Origin: Jiangella mangrovi
GTDB taxonomy: Bacteria; Actinomycetota; Actinomycetes; Jiangellales; Jiangellaceae
NCBI RefSeq assembly: GCF_014204975.1
Contig: NZ_JACHMM010000001.1
Location: forward strand, 6,572,037 to 6,636,036
Direction of reading: 5' to 3'
DNA: 64,000 nt
Shown here: positions 33,809-42,937 of the stretch, in pieces
Position numbering within the stretch: the first letter of the stretch is position 1
Layout of the letters: each line of letters begins with the position of its first letter
Translations under genes and position numbers: made by a program
Notes under the pieces: generated by a model
Told to the model about the DNA's origin: nothing
Database searches by the model: none
Seen by the model: only the letters and a program-made list of their open reading frames with translations

Positions 33809-34810
33809 ATGGACTTTCGCAGCCTCGGCCGATCCGGCCTCAAGATCAGTGAGATCGCGTACGGCAACTGGATCACGCACGGCTCCCAGGTGCAGGACGA
33901 CACCGCCGTCGCCTGCGTCCGCGCGGCGCTCGACGCCGGCATCACCACGTTCGACACCGCCGATGTCTACGCGGGCGGCCGCGCCGAAGAGGTGCTCGGG
34001 CGGGCGCTGGCCGGCATCCGGCGCGAGTCGCTCGAGATCTTCACCAAGGTCTTCTGGCCCGCCGGTCACGACGGCGCCAACGACCGCGGCCTGTCGCGCA
34101 AGCACATCCACGAGTCGATCGACAACTCCCTGCGCCGCCTCGGCGTCGACTACGTCGACCTCTACCAGGCGCACCGCTACGACGCGAGCACGCCGCTCGA
34201 GGAGACGATGGAGGCGTTCGCCGACCTCGTCCGCGCCGGCAAGGCCCTCTACATCGGCGTCTCGGAGTGGACCGGCGAGCAGATCCGCCAGGGCCACGCC
34301 CTCGCGCGCGAGCTGCGCATCCCGTTCATCTCCAACCAGCCCGAGTACTCCATGCTCTGGCGGGTCATCGAGTCCGAGGTCGTGCCGGCGTCGGAGGAGG
34401 TGGGCGTCTCGCAGATCGTCTTCTCCCCCATCGCCCAGGGCGTGCTCACCGGCAAGTACCAGCCGGGCCAGGCCGCGCCCGAGGGCTCTCGCGGCGCCAT
34501 GACGACGGGCGGCTCGGACATCACCCGTCGCTGGCTCACCGACGACGTGCTCGGCCGCGTGCAGCAGCTGCAGCCGCTCGCCGACCAGGCCGGGCTCTCG
34601 CTCGCCCAGCTCGCGGTCGCGTGGGTGCTGCAGAACCGCAACGTCGCGGCCGCCATCGTCGGCGCCTCGCGGCCCGAGCAGGTCACCGAGAACGTCAAGG
34701 CCAGCGGGGTCACGCTCGAGGCGGACCTGATGAAGGCGATCGACGACGTGCTGGGCGACGCCGTCGTGCGCGACCCGGCCGAGACCGCCAAGCGGTCGCC
34801 GAAGTACTGA
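33809..34810 (+). CDS. Aldo/keto reductase
   Basis: 333 residues, TIM barrel. The catalytic tetrad is visible: Asp and Tyr in FDTADVYAGGRAEEVLG, Lys in EIFTKVFWPAG, and His in LYQAHRYDASTP. The NADPH-binding end is VGASRPEQVTENVKAS. It resembles the AKR group that includes voltage-gated potassium channel beta-subunit-like proteins and glyceraldehyde-3-phosphate reductase. The substrate is open. Confidence 0.92.
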   Translation: MDFRSLGRSGLKISEIAYGNWITHGSQVQDDTAVACVRAALDAGITTFDTADVYAGGRAEEVLGRALAGIRRESLEIFTKVFWPAGHDGANDRGLSRKHIHESIDNSLRRLGVDYVDLYQAHRYDASTPLEETMEAFADLVRAGKALYIGVSEWTGEQIRQGHALARELRIPFISNQPEYSMLWRVIESEVVPASEEVGVSQIVFSPIAQGVLTGKYQPGQAAPEGSRGAMTTGGSDITRRWLTDDVLGRVQQLQPLADQAGLSLAQLAVAWVLQNRNVAAAIVGASRPEQVTENVKASGVTLEADLMKAIDDVLGDAVVRDPAETAKRSPKY

Positions 34811-34848
34811 CGGCAGTCACGAACCCTTCGGGTACGGGCTCTCCGGAC

Positions 34849-34883
34849 ACGGCGAGCCGGTCCACACCGGACCGGCTCGCCGT
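34849..34883. terminator. Bidirectional terminator after the aldo/keto reductase gene
   Basis: ACGGCGAGCCGGTCC pairs perfectly with GGACCGGCTCGCCGT around a 5-nt loop, between two convergent genes. Confidence 0.88.
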
Positions 34884-34895
34884 TCCATGTCCGGG

Positions 34896-35117
34896 TCAGT
34901 CCGGCGGCTTGAGGCTCATGGGGCCGTAGACCTCGCGGCCGTCCTCGACCAGCACCACCGAGTCGACGCCGGCCTCGACCAGGCCACGCCAGTGCTCGCC
35001 CAGCCAGCTCTCGGCGTCGGACTGCGTCGGGAACCCGGCCTCCGAGCGCCCGGCACCGTCGTCGACGCCCGGTGCGGGCTCTCCGTCCGGCGCCAGGAAC
35101 CGCCACGTCCAGCTCAT
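34896..35117 (-). CDS. Small conserved actinobacterial protein (73 aa)
   Basis: MSWTWRFLAPDG opens the protein, PTQSDAESWLGEHWRGLVEA is a conserved centre and VDSVVLVEDGREVYGPMSL the end. This pattern recurs as a short conserved hypothetical across actinobacteria (from memory). GGGGAGG lies 5 nt before the ATG. No catalytic residues or membrane segments. Role unknown. Confidence 0.78.
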   Translation of the reverse strand: MSWTWRFLAPDGEPAPGVDDGAGRSEAGFPTQSDAESWLGEHWRGLVEAGVDSVVLVEDGREVYGPMSLKPPD

Positions 35118-35269
35118 CTTCGCCTCCCCATCAGCGCCGTTCTCTCCGCCCCGACAGTACGGTCCGGCACCGACGGAACGACCACCGGCCTCGTGTTGCC
35201 CACGTCACACGAAAATTCCTCGCGAGCGGGCGTCATGATCGCGCGCCTGCTCTGTCTTGACGGGTACAA

Positions 35270-35310
35270 GGGCGCGTCGTTGCCGCGCAGGGGACGGCAA
35301 CGACGCGCCC
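35270..35310 (+). promoter_or_regulatory. 16-bp perfect hairpin in the leader region of the MFS gene
   Basis: GGGCGCGTCGTTGCCG (35270-35285) pairs exactly with CGGCAACGACGCGCCC (35295-35310). It sits in the 301-bp gap between two outward-reading genes, where no terminator is needed. TTGACG (35257) precedes it and TTGACA (35345) follows it; both could be -35 elements. It may be an attenuator or an operator. The rest of the gap shows no gene. Confidence 0.45.
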
Positions 35311-35418
35311 GATTCAGGTCCTCGCTGACGCGCCCAGGCGCGCCTTGACAAGTCACGCGTCATGCTGTTGCCTTCCGCGTAAAGTTCAGTTTGCCGCGGG
35401 GGGCGGGGGTACATCGAC

Positions 35419-36672
35419 GTGAGTAGTTCAGCGCCTACGCGGCGCGCGCGTCTGCTCAGCGATCCGGATGTCTTCCGGTACGTGGCGGCGCGCATCATCT
35501 CGCTGACCGGTTCGGCGGTCACGTTCATCGCCATGCCCGTGCTGATCTACGGCATCACCGGGTCGGCCACGTGGACCTCGCTGGTGATCGTCGCCGAAGC
35601 GGTGCCGTACCTGATCTTCGGCCTGTGGGCCGGCGCGCTGGCCGACCACGTCGACCGGCGCCGCGTCATGGTCGGTGCCGACCTCCTCGCCGCGGTCGCC
35701 CTCGCCACGGTCCCCGTCGCCTACTGGCTCGACGCCCTCACCGCGGCCCACGTCCTCATCGCGGCGTTCGGCGTCCGGACGATCTTCGTGTTCTTCGACG
35801 CCGCCAACCAGGGCGCGCTGCCCAGCCTGGTCGGCCGCGACCGGCTGCCGGCGGCCAACGCCCTCGTGTTCGGCGGCAGCACGGTGGCCGAGACCGTGGT
35901 CCCCATGGCGGCCGGCGCGCTCATCGTCGTCGTGTCGCCGGCCTCGATCATCGCCGTCGACGTGCTGACGTTCGTGGCATCGGCCCTGCTCATCCGCAGC
36001 ATCACCCGGCCCCTGAGCGGCGCACGCGACCGCGTCAACCCGCTGCGGCTCAGCGCCGTCGCCGAGGGGACGCGGTTCATCCTGCGCCACCCGATCGTGC
36101 GGGTGATGATCGTCATCGGCATCCTGGTCGCCTTCAGCGCGGGCGCCCTCATGGCCATCCTCGTCGTCTGGGCCGACCGCACGCTCGGCGTCCAGGAGGG
36201 CGACTGGCGGCTGGGCATGCTCTTCGGCGCCTGGGGCGTCGGCGGGGTCATCGGCAGCGTCATCGTGCCGCAGCTCATGCACCGGCTGGGCGGCGTCCGG
36301 GCCGCGCTGGTCGCGCTGCCGTTCGCCGCCGCCACGGGTGTCGCGCTGGCCCTGGCCGACGGCTGGGTCGCCGGAGCGCTGGCCATCATCGCCTGGTCCA
36401 TCGGCTACGTCGTCATCGCGACGGTCTCGGTGACGCTGCGCCAGCAGGTCACGCCGGAGCCGCTGATGAGCCGGGTCATGACGGCGGGGCGCATGGTCAC
36501 GTTCGGGCTCGGCTACCCCCTCGGCGCGTTGGTCGCCGGAGCGCTGGCCGGCGCCCTCGACACCGACGAGGCGCTGTTCCTGAGCCAGCTGTCGCTCGCG
36601 GCCGCCGCGCTGGTCGCCTGGTTCTCGTCACTGCGGACGGCGCCGCGGCACCTCGAGGTCGCCGAGGACTAG
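35419..36672 (+). CDS. MFS exporter (EntS/MFS_3-like)
   Basis: 417 residues with about eleven or twelve hydrophobic helices. The MFS A-loop is [20 protein letters not shown], and [20 protein letters not shown] is the conserved stretch of the MFS_3 (enterobactin-exporter-like) group, which exports siderophores or drugs. GTG start. Its 3' end overlaps the convergent CPT-like gene by 45 bp. The substrate is unknown. Confidence 0.88.
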   Translation: MSSSAPTRRARLLSDPDVFRYVAARIISLTGSAVTFIAMPVLIYGITGSATWTSLVIVAEAVPYLIFGLWAGALADHVDRRRVMVGADLLAAVALATVPVAYWLDALTAAHVLIAAFGVRTIFVFFDAANQGALPSLVGRDRLPAANALVFGGSTVAETVVPMAAGALIVVVSPASIIAVDVLTFVASALLIRSITRPLSGARDRVNPLRLSAVAEGTRFILRHPIVRVMIVIGILVAFSAGALMAILVVWADRTLGVQEGDWRLGMLFGAWGVGGVIGSVIVPQLMHRLGGVRAALVALPFAAATGVALALADGWVAGALAIIAWSIGYVVIATVSVTLRQQVTPEPLMSRVMTAGRMVTFGLGYPLGALVAGALAGALDTDEALFLSQLSLAAAALVAWFSSLRTAPRHLEVAED

Positions 36673-37197
36673 GGCCGCCGCGATCGTCCGCGCGCAGTCC
36701 GGCGGGGAGGTGCGGGTGGTGTCGACCTCGAGGTCGTAGGTCACACCACGGTGCACCAGCTCGGCCTGGGCCGCCGCCATGCCGGCGACGCGGTCGCCGC
36801 GCGCGGCCTCGCGCCGGGCCGCCTCGGCGGCGTCGCAGCGGACCCCCACCCAGAGCACGCCGACGCCGTCGAGCGCGCGCCGCCACCGCTCCTGCGACTG
36901 CGCCCCGCCCAGGAAGACCTCGTCGACGATGACGTGCGCGCCGGCGCGGGCCATGGCTGCGACCCCGGCGATCCAGGCGTCCTCGAGGGCCCGGAACCCC
37001 GGCCCGACGACGACCTCGCCGCCGTCCGGGAAGCCGATGCCGTCGCCGTCGTCACCCTGCATGGCCGCCGGCATCGCGTCGATCAAGGTGTCGACGCCGA
37101 GGAGCAGCCAGGGGTGGGGCAACGCTGCCTGCAGCGACCGGGCCAGCGCGGTGGTGCCCGAGCTGGAGCCGCCGTTGAGGACGATCACCCGCGTCAC
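36628..37197 (-). CDS. Chloramphenicol phosphotransferase-like P-loop protein with altered Walker A
   Basis: 189 residues, CPT-like family. [20 protein letters not shown] occupies the Walker A position, but the invariant lysine is threonine (GSSSGTT rather than GSSSGKT). The rest looks intact: [32 protein letters not shown] and [20 protein letters not shown]. Either ATP use differs or activity is lost. GTG start 9 bp after the gcvT stop. It overlaps the convergent MFS gene by 45 bp at its 3' end. Confidence 0.82.
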   Translation of the reverse strand: MTRVIVLNGGSSSGTTALARSLQAALPHPWLLLGVDTLIDAMPAAMQGDDGDGIGFPDGGEVVVGPGFRALEDAWIAGVAAMARAGAHVIVDEVFLGGAQSQERWRRALDGVGVLWVGVRCDAAEAARREAARGDRVAGMAAAQAELVHRGVTYDLEVDTTRTSPPDCARTIAAALVLGDLEVPRRRPQ

Positions 37198-37206
37198 GGC
37201 GAGCGG

Positions 37207-38307
37207 TCAGCTCCCCTTGGTCGACGGCTGCACGAACGGCGGCTTCACGACCTCGAAGGCCTCGGCCCGCCCGCGCACGTCGACCCGCACCTCGCTGCCC
37301 TCGGCGACGTCCGGTGGCAGCAGCGCCAGGCCGATGCCCTGCTTGAGCGTCGGCGAGAACGTGCCCGAGGTGACGGTGCCCGCGGGCGTGCCGCCGACCG
37401 TCACCGTCATGCCCGGCCGCGGGATGCCCCGTCCGCGTGCCTTGATGCCCTGCAGCCGTCGCGCCGGTCCGGCCGCCTTCTCGGCCAGCAGCGCGTCGCG
37501 GCCCCAGAACGCCGGCTTGGACCAGCCGACCGCCCAGCCCGCCCGCGCCTGCACCGGCGAGATGTCGAGGGAGAGGTCCTGGCCGTGCAGCGGGTAGCCC
37601 ATCTCGGTGCGCAGGGTGTCTCGGGCGCCCAGGCCGGCGGGCGCGATGCCGTACGGCTCGCCGGCCGCCAGCAGCGCGTCCCACACCGTGCCGGCGTCGT
37701 CCCACGGCACCAGCAGCTCGTAGCCGCGCTCGCCGGTGTACCCGGTGCGGCACACGACCAGGGGCACGCCGTCGTGCGCGGTCTCGGCGAACGACATGTA
37801 GGGGTGGCCGGTCGGCAGCCCGAGCGCGGTCAGCACCTCGTCGCTGTTCGGGCCCTGCACGGCGAGGACGGCGTGGTCGCGGTGCCGGTCGCGCACCTCG
37901 ACGCCGCCGGGCGCGGCCGCGGCGAGCCGGCGGACCACCTCGGCGTTGTTGGCGGCGTTCGGGACCAGCAGGAGGTCGTCGTCGGCCCGCAGGTACACGA
38001 TGAGGTCGTCGACCACTCCCCCGGACTCGTCGCAGCACAGCGTGTACTGCGCCTGTCCCGGTCCGATCTTGTCCAGCGCGTTGGTGAGGCAGGAGTCGAC
38101 GAACGCCCGCGCGCCCGGCCCGGTGACCGACGCCTTGCCGAGGTGGCTGACGTCGAACAGCCCGACCCGCTCGCGCACCGCGGTGTGCTCGTCGACGACG
38201 CCGGTGTACTGCAGCGGCATGGACCAGCCGCCGAACTCGGCGAACTTGGCGCCCAGCGCCACGTGGCGGTCGTACAGGGACGTCCTGGCGAGGTTCTCGG
38301 TGCTCAC
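37207..38307 (-). CDS. gcvT: Glycine cleavage system T protein (aminomethyltransferase)
   Basis: 366 residues. Transfers the methylene of glycine from lipoyl-H protein to tetrahydrofolate. [20 protein letters not shown] is the family start, [14 protein letters not shown] follows, and [16 protein letters not shown] is in the folate-site region. GTG at 38307 lies 7 nt after TAGGGT on the minus strand, so the mRNA is probably leaderless and has no room for a glycine riboswitch. The long upstream frame to 38457 is not credible. gcvH and gcvP are not in this window. Confidence 0.94.
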   Translation of the reverse strand: MSTENLARTSLYDRHVALGAKFAEFGGWSMPLQYTGVVDEHTAVRERVGLFDVSHLGKASVTGPGARAFVDSCLTNALDKIGPGQAQYTLCCDESGGVVDDLIVYLRADDDLLLVPNAANNAEVVRRLAAAAPGGVEVRDRHRDHAVLAVQGPNSDEVLTALGLPTGHPYMSFAETAHDGVPLVVCRTGYTGERGYELLVPWDDAGTVWDALLAAGEPYGIAPAGLGARDTLRTEMGYPLHGQDLSLDISPVQARAGWAVGWSKPAFWGRDALLAEKAAGPARRLQGIKARGRGIPRPGMTVTVGGTPAGTVTSGTFSPTLKQGIGLALLPPDVAEGSEVRVDVRGRAEAFEVVKPPFVQPSTKGS

Positions 38308-38314
38308 GGGGCAC

Positions 38315-38320
38315 ACCCTA
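38315..38320 (-). promoter_or_regulatory. -10 box of gcvT (leaderless)
   Basis: On the minus strand TAGGGT lies 7 nt before GTG 38307. Confidence 0.55.
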
Positions 38321-38382
38321 CGGCGTCCATACCCGCCGTCAGCGGTGACGGCGGCGCGGGTCGCCGAGCAGCTCCGGCGCCA

Positions 38383-38484
38383 ACGGTGTGAGATTGCTGC
38401 GTCGTGCGTGTGGCGTTGCTGTCGCTGGAACAGTCGCTGGAACACCAGTGATGCCACACCGTTGCCGCACCGATCTCACACCGT
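38383..38484. repeat. 102-bp interrupted inverted repeat
   Basis: Perfect 12-bp ends ACGGTGTGAGAT / ATCTCACACCGT. A second pair, GTGTGGC / GCCACAC, lies 13 nt inside each end with equal spacing, followed by partial pairing to about 43 nt per arm. The centre has a tandem GTCGCTGGAACA repeat. It lies between divergent gcvT and the metallophosphoesterase pseudogene (301-bp gap, no other gene). It is a candidate MITE or bidirectional regulatory structure. Confidence 0.55.
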
Positions 38485-38596
38485 CCAGGGCCCGGAAGAT
38501 CGGGTTCTCAGCCATCGGCAACCGGATCCTCGCCATGATCAACTCGGGTGAGGGCGGCGAGCGCAGCGCCGGCGAACGGCGGTGGGTCCGCCCGCC

Positions 38597-38602
38597 TATT
38601 CT
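38597..38602 (+). promoter_or_regulatory. -10 box of the metallophosphoesterase gene (leaderless)
   Basis: TATTCT lies 6 nt before ATG 38609. Confidence 0.5.
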
Positions 38603-38608
38603 CTGGGG

Positions 38609-39368
38609 ATGGTCGCCTCGGTCGCCGTCCTGTCCGACGTCCACGGCGCCCTGCCCGCACTCGAGGCGGTGCTGGCCGAGCCCGACGTGCGGGCGGCCGA
38701 GCGGATCGTGCTCACCGGCGACATCGCGGCCGGGCCGCCGCCGGTCGAGACGCTGGACCGGCTGGTCGCCGAGGGTGAGCGCGTCGTCTGGGCGCGGCAA
38801 CGCCGACCGCGAGCTGGTCGCCGTCGCCCGCGGCGGCACGTCGGGCATCGACGTGTCCGACTGGGCCGGGCGGCAGCTGCGGCCGGACCAGGTCGAGCTG
38901 CTGGCGAGCCTGCCGCACCCGGTGACGCTCGACGTCGACGGGTTCGGGCCGGTGCTGTTCTGCCACGGCACGCCGCGCGACGACGACGAGGTGGTGCTGG
39001 TCGACAGCTCGCTGGCGCGCTGGGCGGAGGTCCTGTCCACCGTCCCGCCCGACGTCCGCACCGTCGTCTGCGGCCACACGCACATGCCGTTCCAGCGGCT
39101 GGTCGACCGCCGGCTGGTCGTCAACCCCGGCAGCGCGGGCATGCCGTACGGCCGACCCGGCCCGCACTGGGCGCTGCTGCGCGACGGCGTCGTGACGCTG
39201 CGGGCCACCGCCGCGGACCTCGAGGCGCTGGCCGACGCCGTCGTCGCGGCCAGCGCATACCCGGCCCGGGCGGAATGGGCGGACGCCTATGCGCGCACCG
39301 TCCACTCCGATGCCGAGGCCCTGACGGTGTTCGCACCGCGAGACGGCCGCGAGGCGACCCGGCGGTAG
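38609..39368 (+). pseudogene. Frameshifted metallophosphoesterase
   Basis: Calcineurin-like phosphoesterase split over two frames. The first frame (38609 to about 38800) gives MVASVAVLSDVHGALPALEA and IVLTGDIAAGPPP, then turns to arginine-rich nonsense after RVVWA. The second frame (from about 38798 to 39368) resumes with RGNADRELVAVARGG, FCHGTPRDDDE and VVCGHTHMPFQRLV. Together these give all the family metal-site blocks (DxH, GD, GN, H, GHTH). Loss of two bases in a GC repeat (CTGGGCGCGGC, about 38789-38799) would explain it; a sequencing error is equally possible. Confidence 0.82.
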
Positions 39369-39411
39369 CATCGGGCGGAATCAACTGAAACGAGCGACTG
39401 TCAGGAGAACC

Positions 39412-40911
39412 GTGACCAGCATTGCCCTGTCCTCCGCCGCCCCGACCGGCCTCAAGGTCGACGCCGTCGTCGTGGGTGTGGCCCCGGGCGACGACGAGGT
39501 CGCCCTGCTGCCGGGCAGCGAATCCCTCGACAAGGCCCTCAAGGGCTCGCTGGCAGAGCTGCTGGGGCAGCTCGGCGCCGCGGGCAAGGCCGACGAGGTC
39601 ACGAAGCTGCCGGCCATGGGCGCCGCGAAGGCCGGCCTGCTGGTCGCCGTCGGGACCGGGCCGCTGGCCGAGCCCGGCACGCCCGCCCGCCACGAGTCAC
39701 TGCGCCGCGCCGCCGGTGCCGCCGCCCGCGCGCTGGCCGGCACGCAGTCCGCGGCCGTGGCGCTGCCCGTCCTCGACGAGCAGGACGCCGCCGCCGTGGT
39801 CGAGGGCCTGCTGCTCGGCGGCTACTCGTTCGACCAGTACAAGAGCGGCGAGCCGAAGGCCCCCCTGGCGTCGGTCACGCTGATCGGCCCGGGCATCAAG
39901 GCCAAGGGCGTCAAAGAGGCGGTCACCCGCGCCGAGGCCGTCTCCACGGCCGTCAACCGCGCCCGCGACTGGGTCAACCTCCCGCCGCGCGACCTCACCC
40001 CGGCCACGTTCGCCGAGGCCGCCACCAAGCTGGCCAAGAGCGTCAAGCTCGACGTCGAGGTGCTCGACGAGAAGGCGCTGGCCAAGGGCGGCTACGGCGG
40101 CCTCATCGGCGTCGGGCAGGGCTCGGCGCACCCGCCGCGGCTGGTCCGCGTCGCCTACCGGCCGTCGCGGGCGAAGAAGCACGTCGCGCTCGTCGGCAAG
40201 GGCATCACGTTCGACTCCGGCGGTCTCTCGCTCAAGCCGGCCGACAGCATGGTCGAGATGAAGAGCGACATGAGCGGCGCCGCGGCCGTCGTCGCCGCCA
40301 TCCACGCCATCGCCCAGCTCGGCACCAAGGTCGCCGTCACCGCGTACGCCGCCATGGCCGAGAACATGCCGTCGGGCAGCGCCCAGCGACCGTCGGACGT
40401 CATCACGATCTACGGCGGCAAGACCGTCGAGGTGCTCAACACCGACGCCGAGGGCCGCCTCGTGCTGGCCGACGGCATCGTGCGCGCCGCCGAGGACGAG
40501 CCCGACCTCATCATCGACGTCGCCACGCTGACCGGCGCCGCCGTCGTCGCACTGGGCAAGCGGGTCTCCGGCATCATGGCCAACGACGACGACCTCGGCG
40601 CCCGCATCCACGACGCCGCGGGCCGCGCCGGCGAGGCCATGTGGCCGCTGCCGCTGCCGGCCGACATGCGCGAGAAGCTCGACTCCCCCATCGCCGACAT
40701 CGCCAACATCGGCGACCGCTGGGGCGGCGCGCTGCAGGGCGGGCTGTTCCTGCAGGAGTTCGTCGCCGACGGCATCGGCTGGGCGCACCTCGACATCGCC
40801 GGCCCGGCGTTCAGCGACAAGGCGTTCGGCTACACCCCCAAGGGCGGCACCGGCGCCGGCGTGCGCACCCTGGTGCAGCTGGTCGAGGACGTCGCCGACG
40901 GCGTCATCTGA
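39412..40911 (+). CDS. pepA: Leucyl aminopeptidase (M17)
   Basis: 499 residues. The metal-binding C-terminal domain holds VGKGITFDSGGLSLKPAD, MKSDMSGAAAVVAAI and the family signature NTDAEGRLVLAD. Cytosolic dizinc enzyme removing N-terminal residues from peptides. GTG start with AGGAG about 7 nt upstream. Its place next to lpdA/sucB is conserved in actinobacteria. Confidence 0.95.
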   Translation: MTSIALSSAAPTGLKVDAVVVGVAPGDDEVALLPGSESLDKALKGSLAELLGQLGAAGKADEVTKLPAMGAAKAGLLVAVGTGPLAEPGTPARHESLRRAAGAAARALAGTQSAAVALPVLDEQDAAAVVEGLLLGGYSFDQYKSGEPKAPLASVTLIGPGIKAKGVKEAVTRAEAVSTAVNRARDWVNLPPRDLTPATFAEAATKLAKSVKLDVEVLDEKALAKGGYGGLIGVGQGSAHPPRLVRVAYRPSRAKKHVALVGKGITFDSGGLSLKPADSMVEMKSDMSGAAAVVAAIHAIAQLGTKVAVTAYAAMAENMPSGSAQRPSDVITIYGGKTVEVLNTDAEGRLVLADGIVRAAEDEPDLIIDVATLTGAAVVALGKRVSGIMANDDDLGARIHDAAGRAGEAMWPLPLPADMREKLDSPIADIANIGDRWGGALQGGLFLQEFVADGIGWAHLDIAGPAFSDKAFGYTPKGGTGAGVRTLVQLVEDVADGVI

Positions 40912-40948
40912 CGGTCGACGACGGCGTGAGCGTGCGGTTCGCGGGGGC

Positions 40949-41272
40949 TCAGGCCCCCCGGCCGCCGTTCTTGCGGTTCCAGTCGCGCATGCGCTGCGGG
41001 TAGCCGACGACCTGCGCGTCGTAGGCGGGGATGCCGAGCTTGCGGGCCAGCCCGTGCGCCGCGGCGGCGTCGCGCACCCGGCGGCGGGTCCACTCGCCGT
41101 CGTGGGCGACGAAGACGACGGTGGTGGCCGTCATGGTGGTCGGCGGCTCGACGAACGCCTCGACGCCGCGGCGGGTCCGGGCGAACTCCTCGAGGTGCTT
41201 GACGTCGGCGGAGTCGGCAGCGCGGTCCAAGCTGCCTTCGGCGCTCTTCCGCCGTCGCCGGAACAACCCCAT
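40949..41272 (-). CDS. Small conserved protein between pepA and lpdA
   Basis: 107 residues: MGLFRRRRKSAEG, then VEAFVEPPTTMTATTVVFVA, HDGEWTRRRV, LARKLGIPAYDAQVVGYPQR and RMRDWNRKNGG. No membrane segment. GGAGG lies 9 nt before the ATG. Conserved in this location in other actinobacteria (from memory), but function unknown. The frame runs further upstream to 41518, overlapping lpdA promoter sequence; that extension is not supported. Confidence 0.78.
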   Translation of the reverse strand: MGLFRRRRKSAEGSLDRAADSADVKHLEEFARTRRGVEAFVEPPTTMTATTVVFVAHDGEWTRRRVRDAAAAHGLARKLGIPAYDAQVVGYPQRMRDWNRKNGGRGA

Positions 41273-41486
41273 CGTGTCGACCTCCGAGTCTCGTTCGCCT
41301 GGTGGAAACCAGGACCGTATCGCGACAGTACCTCCCCACAGTGCAACGTTCCGGTCCGGTGAATGGTGTCGGAACAGCAGATGGAAGGATGCTGTTGACG
41401 TGGAAGGAGCTCCGGAGGGCCGATCCCGGCCGGAGCCACCCGCGACAGACGTCTCGACGACACCGACGACATCGAGGAGCACCACC

Positions 41487-42869
41487 GTGGCCGACACCGC
41501 CGCATTCGACGTCCTCATCCTCGGCGGCGGAAGCGGCGGTTACGCCGCGGCTCTGCGCGCCAGCGGGCTGGGGCTGAACGTCGCCCTGATCGAGAAGGAC
41601 AAGGTCGGCGGCACCTGCCTGCACAACGGCTGCATCCCGACCAAGGCGCTGCTGCACGCCGCCGAGGTGGCCGACCAGTCCCGCGAGAGCGAGCAGTTCG
41701 GGGTCAAGACCTCGTTCGAGGGCATCGACATGCCGGGCGTCAACGCCTACAAGGACGGCATCGTCGCGCGGCTGTACAAGGGCCTGCAGGGCCTGGTCAA
41801 GGCCAACAAGGTCACGCTCATCGAGGGCGAGGGCCAGCTGGTCGCGCCCAACGCCGTCGAGGTCGACGGCACCCGGTACGAGGGCCGCAACGTCATCCTG
41901 GCCACCGGCTCGCGCTCCCGCTCGCTGCCCGGTCTCGAGATCGACGGCACCCATGTCCTCAGCAGCACCGAGGCGCTCGCCCTCGACCGCGTGCCCTCGT
42001 CGGTGGTCGTGCTCGGCGGCGGCGTCATCGGCGTCGAGTTCGCCAGCGTGTGGCGTTCGTTCGGCGCCGAGGTCACCATCGTCGAGGCGCTCCCCCGGCT
42101 GGTCCCGGCCGAGGACGAGGCGTCGTCGAAGGTCGTCGAGCGCACGTTCCGCAAGCGCGGCATCGGCTTCAAGACCGGCGTCCGGTTCGCCGGCGTCGAG
42201 AAGCGCGACGGCGGCGTCACCGTGTCGCTCGAGAACGGCGAGACCATCGACGCCGAGGTGCTGCTGGTCGCCGTCGGACGCGGCCCGGTCACCGAGAACC
42301 TCGGCTACGAGGAGAACGGCATCACGCTCGACCGCGGCTTCGTCGTCACCGACGAGCGGCTGCGCACGTCGGTGCCGAACGTCTACGCCGTCGGCGACCT
42401 CGTCCCCGGCCTGCAGCTCGCCCACCGCGGCTTCGCGCACGGCATCTTCGTGGCCGAGCACATCGCCGGCCTCAACCCGGTCCCGGTCGACGACCTCGGC
42501 ATCCCCAAGGTCACCTACTGCGACCCCGAGGTCGCCTCCGTCGGGCTCACCGAGGCGCAGGCCAAGGAGCGCCTGGGCGACGACAAGGTCCAGGCGTTCG
42601 AGTACAACCTCGCGGGCAACGGCAAGAGCCAGATCCTCAAGACTCAGGGCTTCGCCAAGGTCGTCCGCGAGAAGGACGGCCCCGTCATCGGCATCCACCT
42701 GGTGGGCGCGCGGGTCGGCGAGCTCATCGGCGAGGCCCAGCTCATCTACAACTGGGAGGCCATGCCCTACGAGGTCGCCCAGCAGATCCACCCGCACCCC
42801 ACGCAGAGCGAGGCGCTGGGCGAGGCGCACATGGCGCTCGCCGGCAAGCCGTTGCACGTCCACGGCTGA
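41487..42869 (+). CDS. lpdA: Dihydrolipoyl dehydrogenase (E3)
   Basis: 460 residues. FDVLILGGGSGGYAAALRAS is the FAD-binding motif, GGTCLHNGCIPTK has redox cysteines 44 and 49, VVVLGGGVIGVEFASVWRSF is the NAD motif, and the C-terminal HPHPTQSEALGEAH carries the catalytic His-Glu. Reoxidises dihydrolipoamide on SucB and related E2 proteins and on GcvH. GTG start with GAGGAG 7 nt upstream. sucB follows 68 bp downstream. Confidence 0.95.
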   Translation: MADTAAFDVLILGGGSGGYAAALRASGLGLNVALIEKDKVGGTCLHNGCIPTKALLHAAEVADQSRESEQFGVKTSFEGIDMPGVNAYKDGIVARLYKGLQGLVKANKVTLIEGEGQLVAPNAVEVDGTRYEGRNVILATGSRSRSLPGLEIDGTHVLSSTEALALDRVPSSVVVLGGGVIGVEFASVWRSFGAEVTIVEALPRLVPAEDEASSKVVERTFRKRGIGFKTGVRFAGVEKRDGGVTVSLENGETIDAEVLLVAVGRGPVTENLGYEENGITLDRGFVVTDERLRTSVPNVYAVGDLVPGLQLAHRGFAHGIFVAEHIAGLNPVPVDDLGIPKVTYCDPEVASVGLTEAQAKERLGDDKVQAFEYNLAGNGKSQILKTQGFAKVVREKDGPVIGIHLVGARVGELIGEAQLIYNWEAMPYEVAQQIHPHPTQSEALGEAHMALAGKPLHVHG

Positions 42870-42937
42870 CCTGCCGGGGCATAAGCTTGCCTCGGCCTTG
42901 TAGCGAAGACGGTATGTAGGACTCGAGAGGACAGACG

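Noticed and set aside
38308-38608. Glycine riboswitch upstream of gcvT
   Set aside because: The predicted transcription start is at the GTG itself, and the conserved glycine-aptamer core is not visible.
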